Source: DATCDR01 sp036510575
GTDB lineage: Bacteria; Actinomycetota; Acidimicrobiia; Acidimicrobiales; Bog-793
Assembly: GCA_036510575.1 (NCBI GenBank)
Contig: DATCDR010000208.1
Location: forward strand, 1-14,664
DNA length: 14,664 nt
Direction: 5' to 3'
Shown: one piece after another, positions 1-6,686 of the stretch
How the letters are laid out: each line of letters opens with the position of its first letter
Numbering within the stretch: the stretch's first letter is position 1
Position numbers and translations under genes: made by a program
Notes under the pieces: generated by a model
What the model was told of the DNA's origin: nothing
The model's input: the letters and a program-made list of their open reading frames with translations, nothing else
Database searches by the model: none

Positions 1-509
1 GCCATTTCTCCAAGGCAACGCCTAGCGCGTCTCGTTCGTCGCTCCTGAACTTGAGCGATTAGTAGTCGACGGCTCCAGTGACCGCATTACTGGGGATGCA
101 CGACGTACACCGTGTCCTCCATCTGTTCGTGCCGGGAGCACTTAATCGTGACAGTCGAGCGGACGTCACACACACGACTTCCTGGGGCGAGCGGTTCTGA
201 CGCGGAGCGCGTCGCCGGTGGCGCTCGGCAACATCCAGACACTTCCGAACGGCGAGCTCATCGGGAGTGGAACGATACCGTCAGTCACCGAAGAGACGCC
301 GTCGGGGTCGATCGATTCGGAGCACAACTCTCCGCCACAGAGTCGTCACCTATTGTGCATACCCGGCGCCATGGTGGGCTGCGCCCGCTACCAAGCGGCG
401 CTCCTCGAGGCGCCGGCCTCGAGTCCGCCAACTCTGAGACGCCGCGCCTTGATCGCGAGACCCGAGGTAATCGGTGGAGAGCACTCCCTCGAGCACGAGG
501 CCGATCGCC
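1..509. other. Gene-free stretch downstream of the propeller gene
   Basis: I see no convincing gene here. Several frames stay open, as expected in GC-rich DNA, but they lack a Shine-Dalgarno sequence and a recognisable protein pattern, and some run antisense into the end of the propeller gene. The only clear structure is the hairpin at 404-423, listed separately. A short unrecognised gene cannot be excluded, because the left neighbour of the window is unknown. Confidence 0.5.
404..423 (-). terminator. Strong hairpin, candidate terminator of the two-gene exported-protein unit
   Basis: An 8-bp perfect stem CTCGAGGC / GCCTCGAG encloses the 4-nt loop GCCG. It lies about 86 nt beyond the stop codon of the minus-strand propeller gene, the expected side for a transcript terminator. 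No T-tract follows on the minus strand, so it would be an actinobacterial-type stem-only terminator or an RNA-stabilising hairpin. The structure is seen directly; the role is inferred. Confidence 0.4.
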
Positions 510-2069
510 CTACGGCCTGGCGAGACCGTCATGGGCCGGGTCCTGCCGCCACATCGGCCACGGCGGAGTGGTGGCGGGCACGGCGGGTAGTGGATAGTCG
601 AAGAGCCGCCCCGTGGCAATCAATTGTTGCGGCCCGCCACAGCTCTCGAAGAGCTGCCACCCCGTTTCCGGTACGTACGCGACCGCCGGTGTCCCCTGCT
701 CCGAGCACGTGTTGATCGCCTGGGACTGGCTAGTCCCGAACAAGAAGTCGCCCGTCGACCCGTCGAGCGGGTAGAGGCCGGAGGCCGAGCCGACGACGAC
801 GTCATTCTCCCCTGAGCCGGTGAGGTCGACGAGGATCGGTGAGGCGAAGTCCTGCCTCTCTTGCAGCGATTGGGACCAGAGCATCGTCCCGGTGCCACCC
901 CAGGCGTAGACCATCGAAGTTCCTGGCGAGGATGCGCACGTCGTGCACCACGAGGTGTCGACGACGACCGGCGTCGTGCTCGCGCCGACGAGGCCGATCG
1001 CCGGGGAGCCGAACGTGGGCCCCGCGGTCGCGACCGGCCATCCCGGTACGGTCGCGCCGTTCTTCGCGTAGAAGGCGAAGACCTTGTTCGTGTTCGACTT
1101 GTACGGAGGTGGCTCGCCGAAGCCAGTGCCGACGACGACCGCTAGCCGGCCGGTCGAGTTGATGATGCCGACGGCTGGCGAGGACCAGACCGTCTGGTTC
1201 TCGCAGTGCTGCCAGGCGATCTTCGGCGCGTGCTTCTTTACGACGTAGGTGACGTCGTAGACGAAGCCGCCGTAGCAACTGCGCCTCCCGGTCGCGTCGC
1301 CGCCGACGAAGATGTCAGCCTGGGTCGCCTTGCCGCGCACGTGCGCGAGTGCGGGCGAGGACCAGATCGTGTCCTCGGTGTCGATGGGAAAGCCCGGCAC
1401 GACTGTCCCCTTCGGGGTGAGTGCGTAGAGATCGTGGTCCCAGGCGCCGAAGACGATGTCCTGCTGGCCGTTACCGGTGATGTCGCCGACGGCAGGGGTG
1501 GAGAAGACGCCGTTGTCGTAGCCGATCGGGGCGGGGTTCGTGGCACCGCTCCACTCGTTGAAGGTGTCCTTAGTGTGGAAGGTGAACCGCACTGTCCCGT
1601 TCTCGTTGAACGCGACGAGCCCGCCTTGCTGGTCGGCGACGTATGTCGACCCGGCACCGACGATGATGCTCGGCGGCTTGCTCGGGCCGTCGAGGTAAGC
1701 GACGGTCGGGCTTGACTCGATCGCGGTCGGTGTTGCGCCCGAGAGACGGACCTGCTGCGGCCAGCCGGGGAGGCTCGCGCCCGTCGCGGCGTCGACCACG
1801 TAGAGCTCGCCGTCCTCCGAACCGAAGATGACCGCCTCGACGCCGTCAATCGTTGCCGCCGTCGGCGAGGAAAGTGCGATCGGTCCGACGGTGTCGATCC
1901 AGTTAGGTTTGGGAAAGTTCGATGACGAGGTCGCCGCGGTGAGCTTCGCGTCGAGCGCCGACGCGCCGGGTGCACCTCCCGTGTTGTTCGCCACCGCGAC
2001 GAACCCGCCAAGGAGGAGCGCGAGCGATCCGAGGATGCCGGCGCGCCGGCGCGTGCCGACTGACCTCAC
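510..2069 (-). CDS. Exported FG-GAP/PQQ-like beta-propeller protein
   Basis: A 519-residue protein starting at GTG. The N-terminus has Arg residues at 7-9, a hydrophobic run at about 11-27 and small residues at 31-38, consistent with a Sec signal peptide or an N-terminal anchor. The rest is a series of blade-like repeats built on (S/G/A)(S/T)P(A/T) followed by a D-[IL]-x-G-[ND]-G type turn and a 'VVGS/VFGA' strand. Repeat starts lie near residues 67, 119, 190, 237, 296, 354, 409 and 459, so a seven- or eight-bladed propeller is likely. It ends with WPMWRQDPAHDG (504-515), a frequent closing motif of FG-GAP/PQQ-repeat proteins. Six cysteines (265, 289, 375, 378, 454, 477) could form disulfides outside the cell. 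The GTG start overlaps the stop of the preceding gene by 4 nt (GTGA), so the two are probably translationally coupled. No catalytic residues are evident. A binding or surface role is inferred. Confidence 0.85.
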   Translation of the reverse strand: MRSVGTRRRAGILGSLALLLGGFVAVANNTGGAPGASALDAKLTAATSSSNFPKPNWIDTVGPIALSSPTAATIDGVEAVIFGSEDGELYVVDAATGASLPGWPQQVRLSGATPTAIESSPTVAYLDGPSKPPSIIVGAGSTYVADQQGGLVAFNENGTVRFTFHTKDTFNEWSGATNPAPIGYDNGVFSTPAVGDITGNGQQDIVFGAWDHDLYALTPKGTVVPGFPIDTEDTIWSSPALAHVRGKATQADIFVGGDATGRRSCYGGFVYDVTYVVKKHAPKIAWQHCENQTVWSSPAVGIINSTGRLAVVVGTGFGEPPPYKSNTNKVFAFYAKNGATVPGWPVATAGPTFGSPAIGLVGASTTPVVVDTSWCTTCASSPGTSMVYAWGGTGTMLWSQSLQERQDFASPILVDLTGSGENDVVVGSASGLYPLDGSTGDFLFGTSQSQAINTCSEQGTPAVAYVPETGWQLFESCGGPQQLIATGRLFDYPLPAVPATTPPWPMWRQDPAHDGLARP

Positions 2070-3472
2070 GAGGTGCTCGCGATTGCGACGACACCGGCAC
2101 CGGCACCGGCACCGGCCTCGACCGCCGTCAGCGGGCTCGCGGCGCCGAAAGAGAAGGTTACGCCTGCGCCGTTTACCACCCAGTACCCACCGCCTTCCGG
2201 CAGAGGCGCGATGCCGACGATTGAGCGGAGGTGCAAGTTAGCCGCCACCGAGCCCTCGGGGGGCGCGTTGCCGAAGGCGTAGACGCGCCCGGTGCGGGTC
2301 ACGAGCCAGTACCCGCTCGTGCCGGGATCGGGTGCGATGCCGACGACGCCCTTGGCGACCAGCTTGCGGCCTCGTTGGCGAAGGAGGTGCGCGGTGCCGA
2401 ACGCGTAGACACGCCCCGTCGAGGTCGCGAGCCAGTAGCCGGTACCGAAGGCGTTCAAGGCGATCCCGACGATGTGGCCGACGAGGCGCTTGCGGGCCAC
2501 CGAGCCGAATGAGTGGGCCGCGCCGAAGCCGTAGACGTGACCGGTCGAGCTGACGACGTAGTAGCCATTGCCGGTGGGTAGCGCGGCGATTCCGACGGCA
2601 ACGCCGACGAGGTGCATCTTGCCGACCGAACCGTAGAACGGGGCGCCGAAGGTTGGTACCACGAGACCGTTGCTGCTCACCGTCCAGTAGCGGTCACCGG
2701 CGGCGTCAGCCGCGATCGCTACGACACCCGCGGGATCGGCCTCGTCGGTCTGGGCGACGTTGACACCGGGGCTCGCGTAGGCGCTCACCGTGCCGGTGCG
2801 CGTGACGACGTAGTAGCTCGCCGGGGGCGAGGGTGCCGCTGCGACCGTTATGGTGAGCTGCTCGCCCGTGCGCGCACCGACCGCGTCGGTCACGGTTAGT
2901 GCGGTCGTCGTCGTTGCCACGGTACCGGGGATGCCTGAGAGCGCGCCGGTCGAGGTGAGCACGAGCCCGAGGGGCAACGGTCCGCTCGTCACGGACCAGC
3001 TATACGGCGCGGTACCGCCGCTCGCCTGAAGCTCGGCACTGTAGGCCGTTCCGACGACGGGACTTGACAGCGAGGTCGTGGCGATCGTGAGGGCAGGAGC
3101 GATGTCGAGCGTCAGCGTCGAGCTTGCCTGGATGCCGGCCGCGTTCGTGACGGTGACCGTGATCAGCGCGTCGAATGCCACGCTCGGCGTGCCAGTGAGT
3201 GGACCACGTAGCCTGAGGGTGAGCCCTGCTGGGAGCGGCGTGTTCGTCGACCAGCTGTAGGGGCCATCCCCGCCGCTCGCTTCGAGCTGAGTGCCATAGG
3301 CGACGCCAGCGTCGCCGGTGGGCAGCGAGGTCGTCGTGATCGTGAGCGGGGTCGTCGTGGCATCGGCCGCCGGTATCGCGAAGAGGAGCGCTGCGGCACA
3401 GGAGCCGACGACCGCTGAACGTGCGAGGAGCCCCGAGAGGCTCCACGGTCGGCGCTCTCTCGAGCGGAGCAC
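2066..3472 (-). CDS. Exported protein with two Ig-like (He_PIG-type) domains and C-terminal GYWLV/VYAFG tandem repeats
   Basis: A 468-residue protein. I chose GTG at 3472 because GGAGGAG sits just before it and because it leaves a textbook signal peptide (RRPW, then a hydrophobic stretch at about 18-35, then A-x-A at 35-38). The same frame stays open to a GTG at 3532, but that start has no ribosome-binding site. Residues about 42-124 and 127-210 are two putative-Ig domains with the pattern 'TTSLP..G.AY...L.ASGG..PYSWS......LP.GL.L...G.L.G.P'. From about 218 onward come roughly six units of 'GYWVVTRTGRVYAFG.A...GSV....L...VVGIAP.P', a repeat common in large exported proteins of Acidimicrobiia. 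It ends in an Ala-Gly run from a hexanucleotide repeat. Its role is unknown; a cell-surface or matrix-binding protein is the natural guess. It heads the unit with the propeller gene. Confidence 0.82.
   Translation of the reverse strand: MLRSRERRPWSLSGLLARSAVVGSCAAALLFAIPAADATTTPLTITTTSLPTGDAGVAYGTQLEASGGDGPYSWSTNTPLPAGLTLRLRGPLTGTPSVAFDALITVTVTNAAGIQASSTLTLDIAPALTIATTSLSSPVVGTAYSAELQASGGTAPYSWSVTSGPLPLGLVLTSTGALSGIPGTVATTTTALTVTDAVGARTGEQLTITVAAAPSPPASYYVVTRTGTVSAYASPGVNVAQTDEADPAGVVAIAADAAGDRYWTVSSNGLVVPTFGAPFYGSVGKMHLVGVAVGIAALPTGNGYYVVSSTGHVYGFGAAHSFGSVARKRLVGHIVGIALNAFGTGYWLATSTGRVYAFGTAHLLRQRGRKLVAKGVVGIAPDPGTSGYWLVTRTGRVYAFGNAPPEGSVAANLHLRSIVGIAPLPEGGGYWVVNGAGVTFSFGAASPLTAVEAGAGAGAGVVAIASTS
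2092..2115 (-). repeat. Hexanucleotide microsatellite (CACCGG)x4
   Basis: Four perfect copies of a 6-bp unit lie near the 3' end of the Ig/repeat protein gene and encode part of an Ala-Gly run at about residues 453-460. A change in copy number would be in frame, adding or removing two residues per unit. Confidence 0.85.
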
Positions 3473-3475
3473 CGT

Positions 3476-3482
3476 CTCCTCC
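3476..3482 (-). promoter_or_regulatory. Shine-Dalgarno GGAGGAG deciding the start of the Ig/repeat protein
   Basis: On the minus strand GGAGGAG is followed by ACG and then GTG at 3472, so GGAGG is 5 nt from the start. The upstream in-frame GTG at 3532 has no such site. This is the basis for the shorter start. Confidence 0.7.
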
Positions 3483-3698
3483 GACCGGTCTGTCGTCGCG
3501 ACGCGACGAAGGACGGAGAACGCGGTGGGCACCGAAGTTACCGTAGAGGTGAGGTCTACCGAGTTCCAGTCACGTCGATGAATTACTCACGCGTGGGCGA
3601 ATACGCGCTTCAACTCCCTCCATTCCAACGCCCCTAAGGTTTTCGTCGCGCCGATTACAGCGACCGGTTGATTCTTGGTGTCTCTCGCATCCCGGGCT

Positions 3699-3721
3699 AT
3701 CCGTGGCCATCTGACACGGAT
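3699..3721. repeat. Inverted repeat ATCCGTG-N9-CACGGAT
   Basis: Perfect 7-bp arms are separated by 9 nt. It lies between the two divergent genes and could be a small hairpin or a regulator site. I see no family-specific signature. Confidence 0.5.
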
Positions 3722-3820
3722 CTGACCTTGCAGCCAGAAGCACACCGTCGGTACGGCGAACTCACTCACCAGGGTGCCGACTTGAGCGTTGAGTAACCGG
3801 CCAGATGTCGGAATATCCTT

Positions 3821-3836
3821 ATCACTAGACAGTGAT
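3821..3836. promoter_or_regulatory. Palindrome ATCACT-AGAC-AGTGAT, candidate operator of the Rieske gene
   Basis: Perfect 6-bp arms around a 4-nt centre, ending 49 nt before the oxygenase ATG. Just upstream is a weak promoter-like pair: TTGAGT at 3789-3794 and TATCCT at 3814-3819, with a long 19-nt spacer. If that promoter is real, the palindrome covers the transcription start, a typical repressor position. The palindrome is seen; the promoter and the role are inferred. Confidence 0.4.
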
Positions 3837-3873
3837 CGTCCGACGCTCCAGGGTTTCGTCGGTTGACGGTCAC

Positions 3874-3881
3874 GGGGGAGG
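3874..3881 (+). promoter_or_regulatory. Shine-Dalgarno GGGGGAGG deciding the Rieske gene start
   Basis: The purine run ends 4 nt before ATG at 3886. It supports this start over the in-frame GTG at 3832, which would add 18 residues that do not match the usual N-terminus of the family and would begin inside the palindrome. Confidence 0.7.
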
Positions 3882-3885
3882 ATCC

Positions 3886-5238
3886 ATGCTGAGCAAGGAA
3901 GACAACGACCTCATCACCCAGACGGACCGCGGTACGCCGATGGGCGAGCTTTTCCGACGGTACTGGCTGCCAGCACTGCTCGCAGAGGAGCTTCCTGGCG
4001 CAGACTGCAATCCGGTTCGGGTGAGAATGCTGGGTGAGGACCTCGTCGCGTTCAGGGACTCGAAAGGGAACCCCGGGCTTATCGACGCGTACTGCCCTCA
4101 CCGGGGGGCGCCAATGTTCTTTGGCCGCAACGAAGAGTCGGGCATCCGATGTCTCTATCACGGCTGGAAGTTCGACGTCACGGGCCAGTGTGTCGACATG
4201 CCGAATATCCCTCATGGTGCGACGGCGAAAAACCGGATGAAGACGATCGCCTACCCGGCGATCGAGGCGGCCAACTTGATCTGGGTCTACATGGGCCCGG
4301 CGGAGCGCCAGCCTCCCTTCCCGGAGTTCCCCTACGCGGTTGAAGTTCCTAAGGAACAGGTTTACGTCACCCGCTATGAGATCAACTGCAACTGGCTTCA
4401 GGGTCAAGAGGGTGACTATGACCCGAGCCACGCCTTCTTCGTCCACTCCTCGCTCGGATCCAACCGGGACGGGGCCATCGAGCTACGTCGAAACACTGGT
4501 CCTCGGATCGACCCCGGCACTCCTGGCTCGGGGACTCTTGCCATTACCGACACAGCGATCGGTGTCGTGACGGTCGGGCAGCGCGCGTTGGTCGACGGTG
4601 GTCGGGTCGCCTCTGCCGCCCAAGTAGTTCTGCCGTGCTTCCCGAGCGCGGGGCTCGCTGGTCCGGGTGTGTTCTCCACCAACATCCGGATCCCCATCGA
4701 TGACGAAAATGAAAACCATTTCCGGCTGCGTTGGAGCCGTCGGCCCTTCACCGAGCAGGAGATCTACGAGTACAAGTACGGCGGCTACGCCTTCCCGCTC
4801 CACGAGGCCGGGTCGTACCTTTCGAAGCAGCGCAAGGATAACGACTACGGCTTCGATCAGGTGCTGCAGCGCCAGTTCAACTTCTCCGGCGTCGTGCCCT
4901 TCCCGACCCAAGACCTGATGATGATCGAGCACCAGTGGGGCGCGATCGCGGACCGTCCGAAGGAACACCTCGTGAGCTCCGACCGGATCATCATCCACAT
5001 CCGTCGTCGCCTGCTGGCGATGGCTAAGGCGCTCGCCAACGGCGTCGAGCCGGAGGAGCCCTTCTTGATGAAAGAGATCCGGCAGGAGAACCCCAGCGGG
5101 GCGGTGCCTGTGGATTCGGAGACCAAGCTCAGCGAGGCGAACCTGGCCGCGATGCTGGACGGGCTCAATACGACCCAACTCGCGAAGCCCGTGACAAATA
5201 ACAACGACGCTGAAGAGATCTGGGCTCCGTCCCGCTAG
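3886..5238 (+). CDS. Rieske non-heme iron ring-hydroxylating oxygenase, alpha subunit (phthalate 4,5-dioxygenase-like)
   Basis: A 450-residue protein, close to the usual 420-460 of this branch. The Rieske [2Fe-2S] motif is complete: C70-P-H72, 16 residues, then C89-x2-H92. The mononuclear iron motif lies in 'NWLQGQEGDYDPSHAFFVH' (about 169-187), with D179 bridging and H182 and H187 as ligands. The third ligand is probably D343, in the sequence TQDLMM. The following 'DRxxEHLxxSDxxIIxxRRxLL' pattern is typical of phthalate dioxygenase-type oxygenases. Such enzymes use O2 and electrons from a reductase to hydroxylate or O-/N-demethylate aromatic or other cyclic substrates in the cytoplasm. The substrate cannot be told from sequence. 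No reductase, ferredoxin, beta subunit or regulator gene is next to it, so electron partners must be encoded elsewhere. Confidence 0.88.
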   Translation: MLSKEDNDLITQTDRGTPMGELFRRYWLPALLAEELPGADCNPVRVRMLGEDLVAFRDSKGNPGLIDAYCPHRGAPMFFGRNEESGIRCLYHGWKFDVTGQCVDMPNIPHGATAKNRMKTIAYPAIEAANLIWVYMGPAERQPPFPEFPYAVEVPKEQVYVTRYEINCNWLQGQEGDYDPSHAFFVHSSLGSNRDGAIELRRNTGPRIDPGTPGSGTLAITDTAIGVVTVGQRALVDGGRVASAAQVVLPCFPSAGLAGPGVFSTNIRIPIDDENENHFRLRWSRRPFTEQEIYEYKYGGYAFPLHEAGSYLSKQRKDNDYGFDQVLQRQFNFSGVVPFPTQDLMMIEHQWGAIADRPKEHLVSSDRIIIHIRRRLLAMAKALANGVEPEEPFLMKEIRQENPSGAVPVDSETKLSEANLAAMLDGLNTTQLAKPVTNNNDAEEIWAPSR

Positions 5239-5247
5239 ACCGGCAAT

Positions 5248-5265
5248 GGCCGACTCTTGGCGGCC
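5248..5265 (+). terminator. Weak hairpin after the Rieske gene
   Basis: GGCCG and CGGCC enclose an 8-nt loop 10 nt beyond the stop codon. The stem is only 5 bp and is followed by TTAG, not a true T-tract, so this is a tentative terminator. Confidence 0.3.
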
Positions 5266-5483
5266 TTAGTGAACGTAGCGACGGCGATATCTTGATTAGT
5301 GATCGCGAACGATCGCGCCCTGTTGCCACGCCTCGGGATCGGTTAAGGCTGGTGGATCGCTGAATCGACCAATACGTTCTGGCGAAAAGGTGTTCTCACT
5401 CAGGCGTTCTCGGCTGCTCGGTCGCCACCCTCACTTGTTTAGGAAGTGAAGTGGTCGATTCCCATTAGGTCGAGTCCAGTCTT

Positions 5484-5849
5484 ATGAGAACAGATATGAG
5501 CGGGCATGAGTGGGTCGCTCGAACTGAGGAGCACCAAGCCGGTTACCTCGTGGTTGTTACTGCGTCGGGTCACATCTTCCACGTAAGCCGGTTCGGTTGC
5601 ACGGGATCGCTCGCTCTTGTGGGCACGGATGTGTCGTCGCTCGCGCCCGGCGCTTCGATCTCCTGATCGACCACGTTCAAGGCGCTTACCATCCGCAAGG
5701 CGCTCATCGCTAGCGCGGACTCGCTCAGCCCAGATCCGAATTGGCTCAACAACGTGGCGCTGTCGAACGATCACCCTTACCCATCAGGCGAGGCTGCCTT
5801 AGCAGCCCCGGCCGTCGAGGATCACTCGGTTCAGGCATCGGAGGGTTGA
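5484..5849 (+). pseudogene. Possible decayed or artefactual short gene interrupted by an in-frame TGA
   Basis: From ATG 5484 the frame runs 60 codons to TGA at 5664-5666, then continues in the same frame for another 60 codons to TGA at 5847-5849. Codons in the second half are mostly G/C-ending and of the kinds favoured in neighbouring genes (GCG, CTC, ACC, ATC, AAC, GTC), which suggests former coding. No Shine-Dalgarno precedes the ATG and the frame is closed just upstream by TAG. I do not recognise the protein. It may be a remnant, a sequencing error, or a chance open frame in GC-rich DNA. Confidence 0.25.
5792..5807 (-). terminator. Hairpin GGCTGC-CTTA-GCAGCC, candidate terminator of the VOC gene
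   Basis: A perfect 6-bp GC-rich stem with a 4-nt loop, about 50 nt beyond the VOC stop codon on the minus strand. It has no T-tract. It overlaps the open frame at 5484-5849, so one of the two readings may be wrong. Confidence 0.38.
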
Positions 5850-5857
5850 GCGACCGT

Positions 5858-6337
5858 TCATCCCGACAACGCGTCCGGATGCCAGTCCATGAATCGAGTG
5901 CTGTCAGGGTGCCGAAATGCCCGCAGCGCGATCGGTTGCCCGAGCGGTCCCGGGTTGATGATTACCTGCCGGCCCGAGAACGACTGCGGGTGCTCTAGCA
6001 CCGAACCCATCTCTATGCCCTTGGCCTGGAGGTCTCGCATCGCGCCGTCGAGATCATCGACCGCTATCGCAAAGACATAGTTCGGCCTCGTCCGCACGGC
6101 GTAATCGGTGCCCGGATCGACGTCCTGGGGTGGCGGCATCAGCTCTACCCAGGTGTCACCGAGGCCAACAAAGACATGCTCACCTCGCTGTCGTGCATCG
6201 CCTCTGTCGGCGAGGCGACCTCCCTTGTGAGTCCGCCGCTGCAGGTAGAAGCCGAGCGAGTTCGTGAAGAAGTCGATGCTCTGCTCCAGATCCTGAACCT
6301 GGTATTCGATATTCGTGATGCTGCTGACGTTGAACAT
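5858..6337 (-). CDS. VOC (glyoxalase/bleomycin-resistance/dioxygenase fold) family protein
   Basis: A 159-residue protein, the usual size for a single-chain two-module VOC protein. I chose ATG 6335-6337 because GGGGAGG lies 7 nt upstream; the frame stays open to 6409 but without a site. Module one has 'IEYQVQDLEQSIDFFTNSLGF' split by a loop (residues 10-30), ending in 'WVELMPP' (63-69). Module two has 'FAIAVDDLDGAMRDLQAKGIEM' in parts (89-110) and 'NPGPLGQPIALRAF' (128-141). By alignment to the family pattern the metal-ligand positions are N9, E65, V88 and A137, so only one of the usual H/E/H/E set remains. That argues against a classical metal-dependent glyoxalase or dioxygenase; ligand binding or a metal-free reaction is possible. 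It stands alone on its strand. Confidence 0.78.
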   Translation of the reverse strand: MFNVSSITNIEYQVQDLEQSIDFFTNSLGFYLQRRTHKGGRLADRGDARQRGEHVFVGLGDTWVELMPPPQDVDPGTDYAVRTRPNYVFAIAVDDLDGAMRDLQAKGIEMGSVLEHPQSFSGRQVIINPGPLGQPIALRAFRHPDSTRFMDWHPDALSG

Positions 6338-6344
6338 CTCTGTG

Positions 6345-6351
6345 CCTCCCC
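6345..6351 (-). promoter_or_regulatory. Shine-Dalgarno GGGGAGG of the VOC gene
   Basis: GGGGAGG is 7 nt from ATG on the minus strand and decides the start. About 12 nt further upstream is a small inverted repeat TGCCT-N3-AGGCA (6364-6376), whose role is unknown. Confidence 0.7.
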
Positions 6352-6670
6352 ATGCAGGTTTGATGCCTGAAAGGCAATCGTCGCGCCTGGTACTGGCACT
6401 CGGGCGCATGGATCGATGACTTCAGACGATGGGAAGACCGGGTGCAGCTACGGACCAGACACGTTTTGGAGTTGGAACAAGTCCGACAAGGTACTTAGCA
6501 CCCAAACGATTCACGAGATCCCAGGAGTTGAATGCACGAAGGGGTGTCGCTTACGACCACATGCCACAAATCGAGCGGGTCCACTCCTGAAGTCCACTTC
6601 TGTGGTCCTCGAAGCAATCGCAGACAGATGCCGCGCCGACACCGTTCCGCGGTCAAGATGTTTCGGTTAC

Positions 6671-6676
6671 GGGAGG
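6671..6676 (+). promoter_or_regulatory. Shine-Dalgarno GGGAGG of glpK
   Basis: GGGAGG lies 10 nt before the GTG at 6687. The protein then begins 'MADAIAAIDQGTTSTR', exactly as expected for glycerol kinase, so this GTG start is secure. Confidence 0.7.
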
Positions 6677-6686
6677 TAGGGACCGA

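Larger units (their letters stand above)
3473..3885. other. Divergent intergenic region between the exported-protein unit and the Rieske gene
   Basis: About 410 nt between two divergent genes, so promoters for both should lie here. It holds a hairpin-forming inverted repeat at 3699-3721, a 16-bp palindrome at 3821-3836 and the ribosome-binding site of the oxygenase. A 60-codon minus-strand frame (3587-3769) lacks a ribosome-binding site and a recognisable pattern, and I do not call it a gene. Confidence 0.55.
5239..5857. other. Long stretch without an intact gene
   Basis: About 620 nt between the oxygenase gene and the end of the VOC gene. It contains a weak hairpin at the left, a short direct repeat GATCGCG-AAC-GATCGCG (5301-5317), a plus-strand frame interrupted by one stop (5484-5849) and a hairpin (5792-5807). 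No tRNA or other RNA gene is recognisable. Decayed coding sequence is the most likely content. Confidence 0.5.
6338..6686. other. Divergent intergenic region between the VOC gene and glpK
   Basis: About 350 nt that should contain promoters for both directions. I see the VOC ribosome-binding site, the small inverted repeat at 6364-6376, an imperfect direct repeat TCCACTCCTGA/TCCACTTCTGT (6580-6603) and the glpK ribosome-binding site. No gene-like frame is convincing and I cannot name a glycerol regulator site. Confidence 0.5.

Noticed and set aside
112..715. Overlapping plus-strand frames of about 160 codons
   Set aside because: They lack ribosome-binding sites and recognisable motifs, and part of their length is antisense to the end of the propeller gene.
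3473..3532. Upstream GTG start for the Ig/repeat protein
   Set aside because: No ribosome-binding site, and it would put about 20 extra polar residues ahead of an already complete signal peptide. It remains a possible alternative start.
3533..3542. A copy of the IS terminal motif CCGAAGTTAC upstream of the exported-protein unit
   Set aside because: The match stops after 10 bases, no partner repeat or transposase remnant is nearby, and a single short match can arise by chance.
3832..3885. Upstream GTG start for the Rieske oxygenase
   Set aside because: It starts inside the palindrome, has no Shine-Dalgarno, and the ATG at 3886 has a strong site and a family-like N-terminus.
4483..5178. Long minus-strand frame (231 codons) opposite the Rieske gene
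   Set aside because: It is antisense to a well-supported oxygenase with conserved catalytic motifs and shows no protein pattern of its own.
5301..5317. Short direct repeat GATCGCG-AAC-GATCGCG, considered as an array or iteron start
   Set aside because: Only two copies, with no further periodic units nearby. It is not a CRISPR array or an origin.
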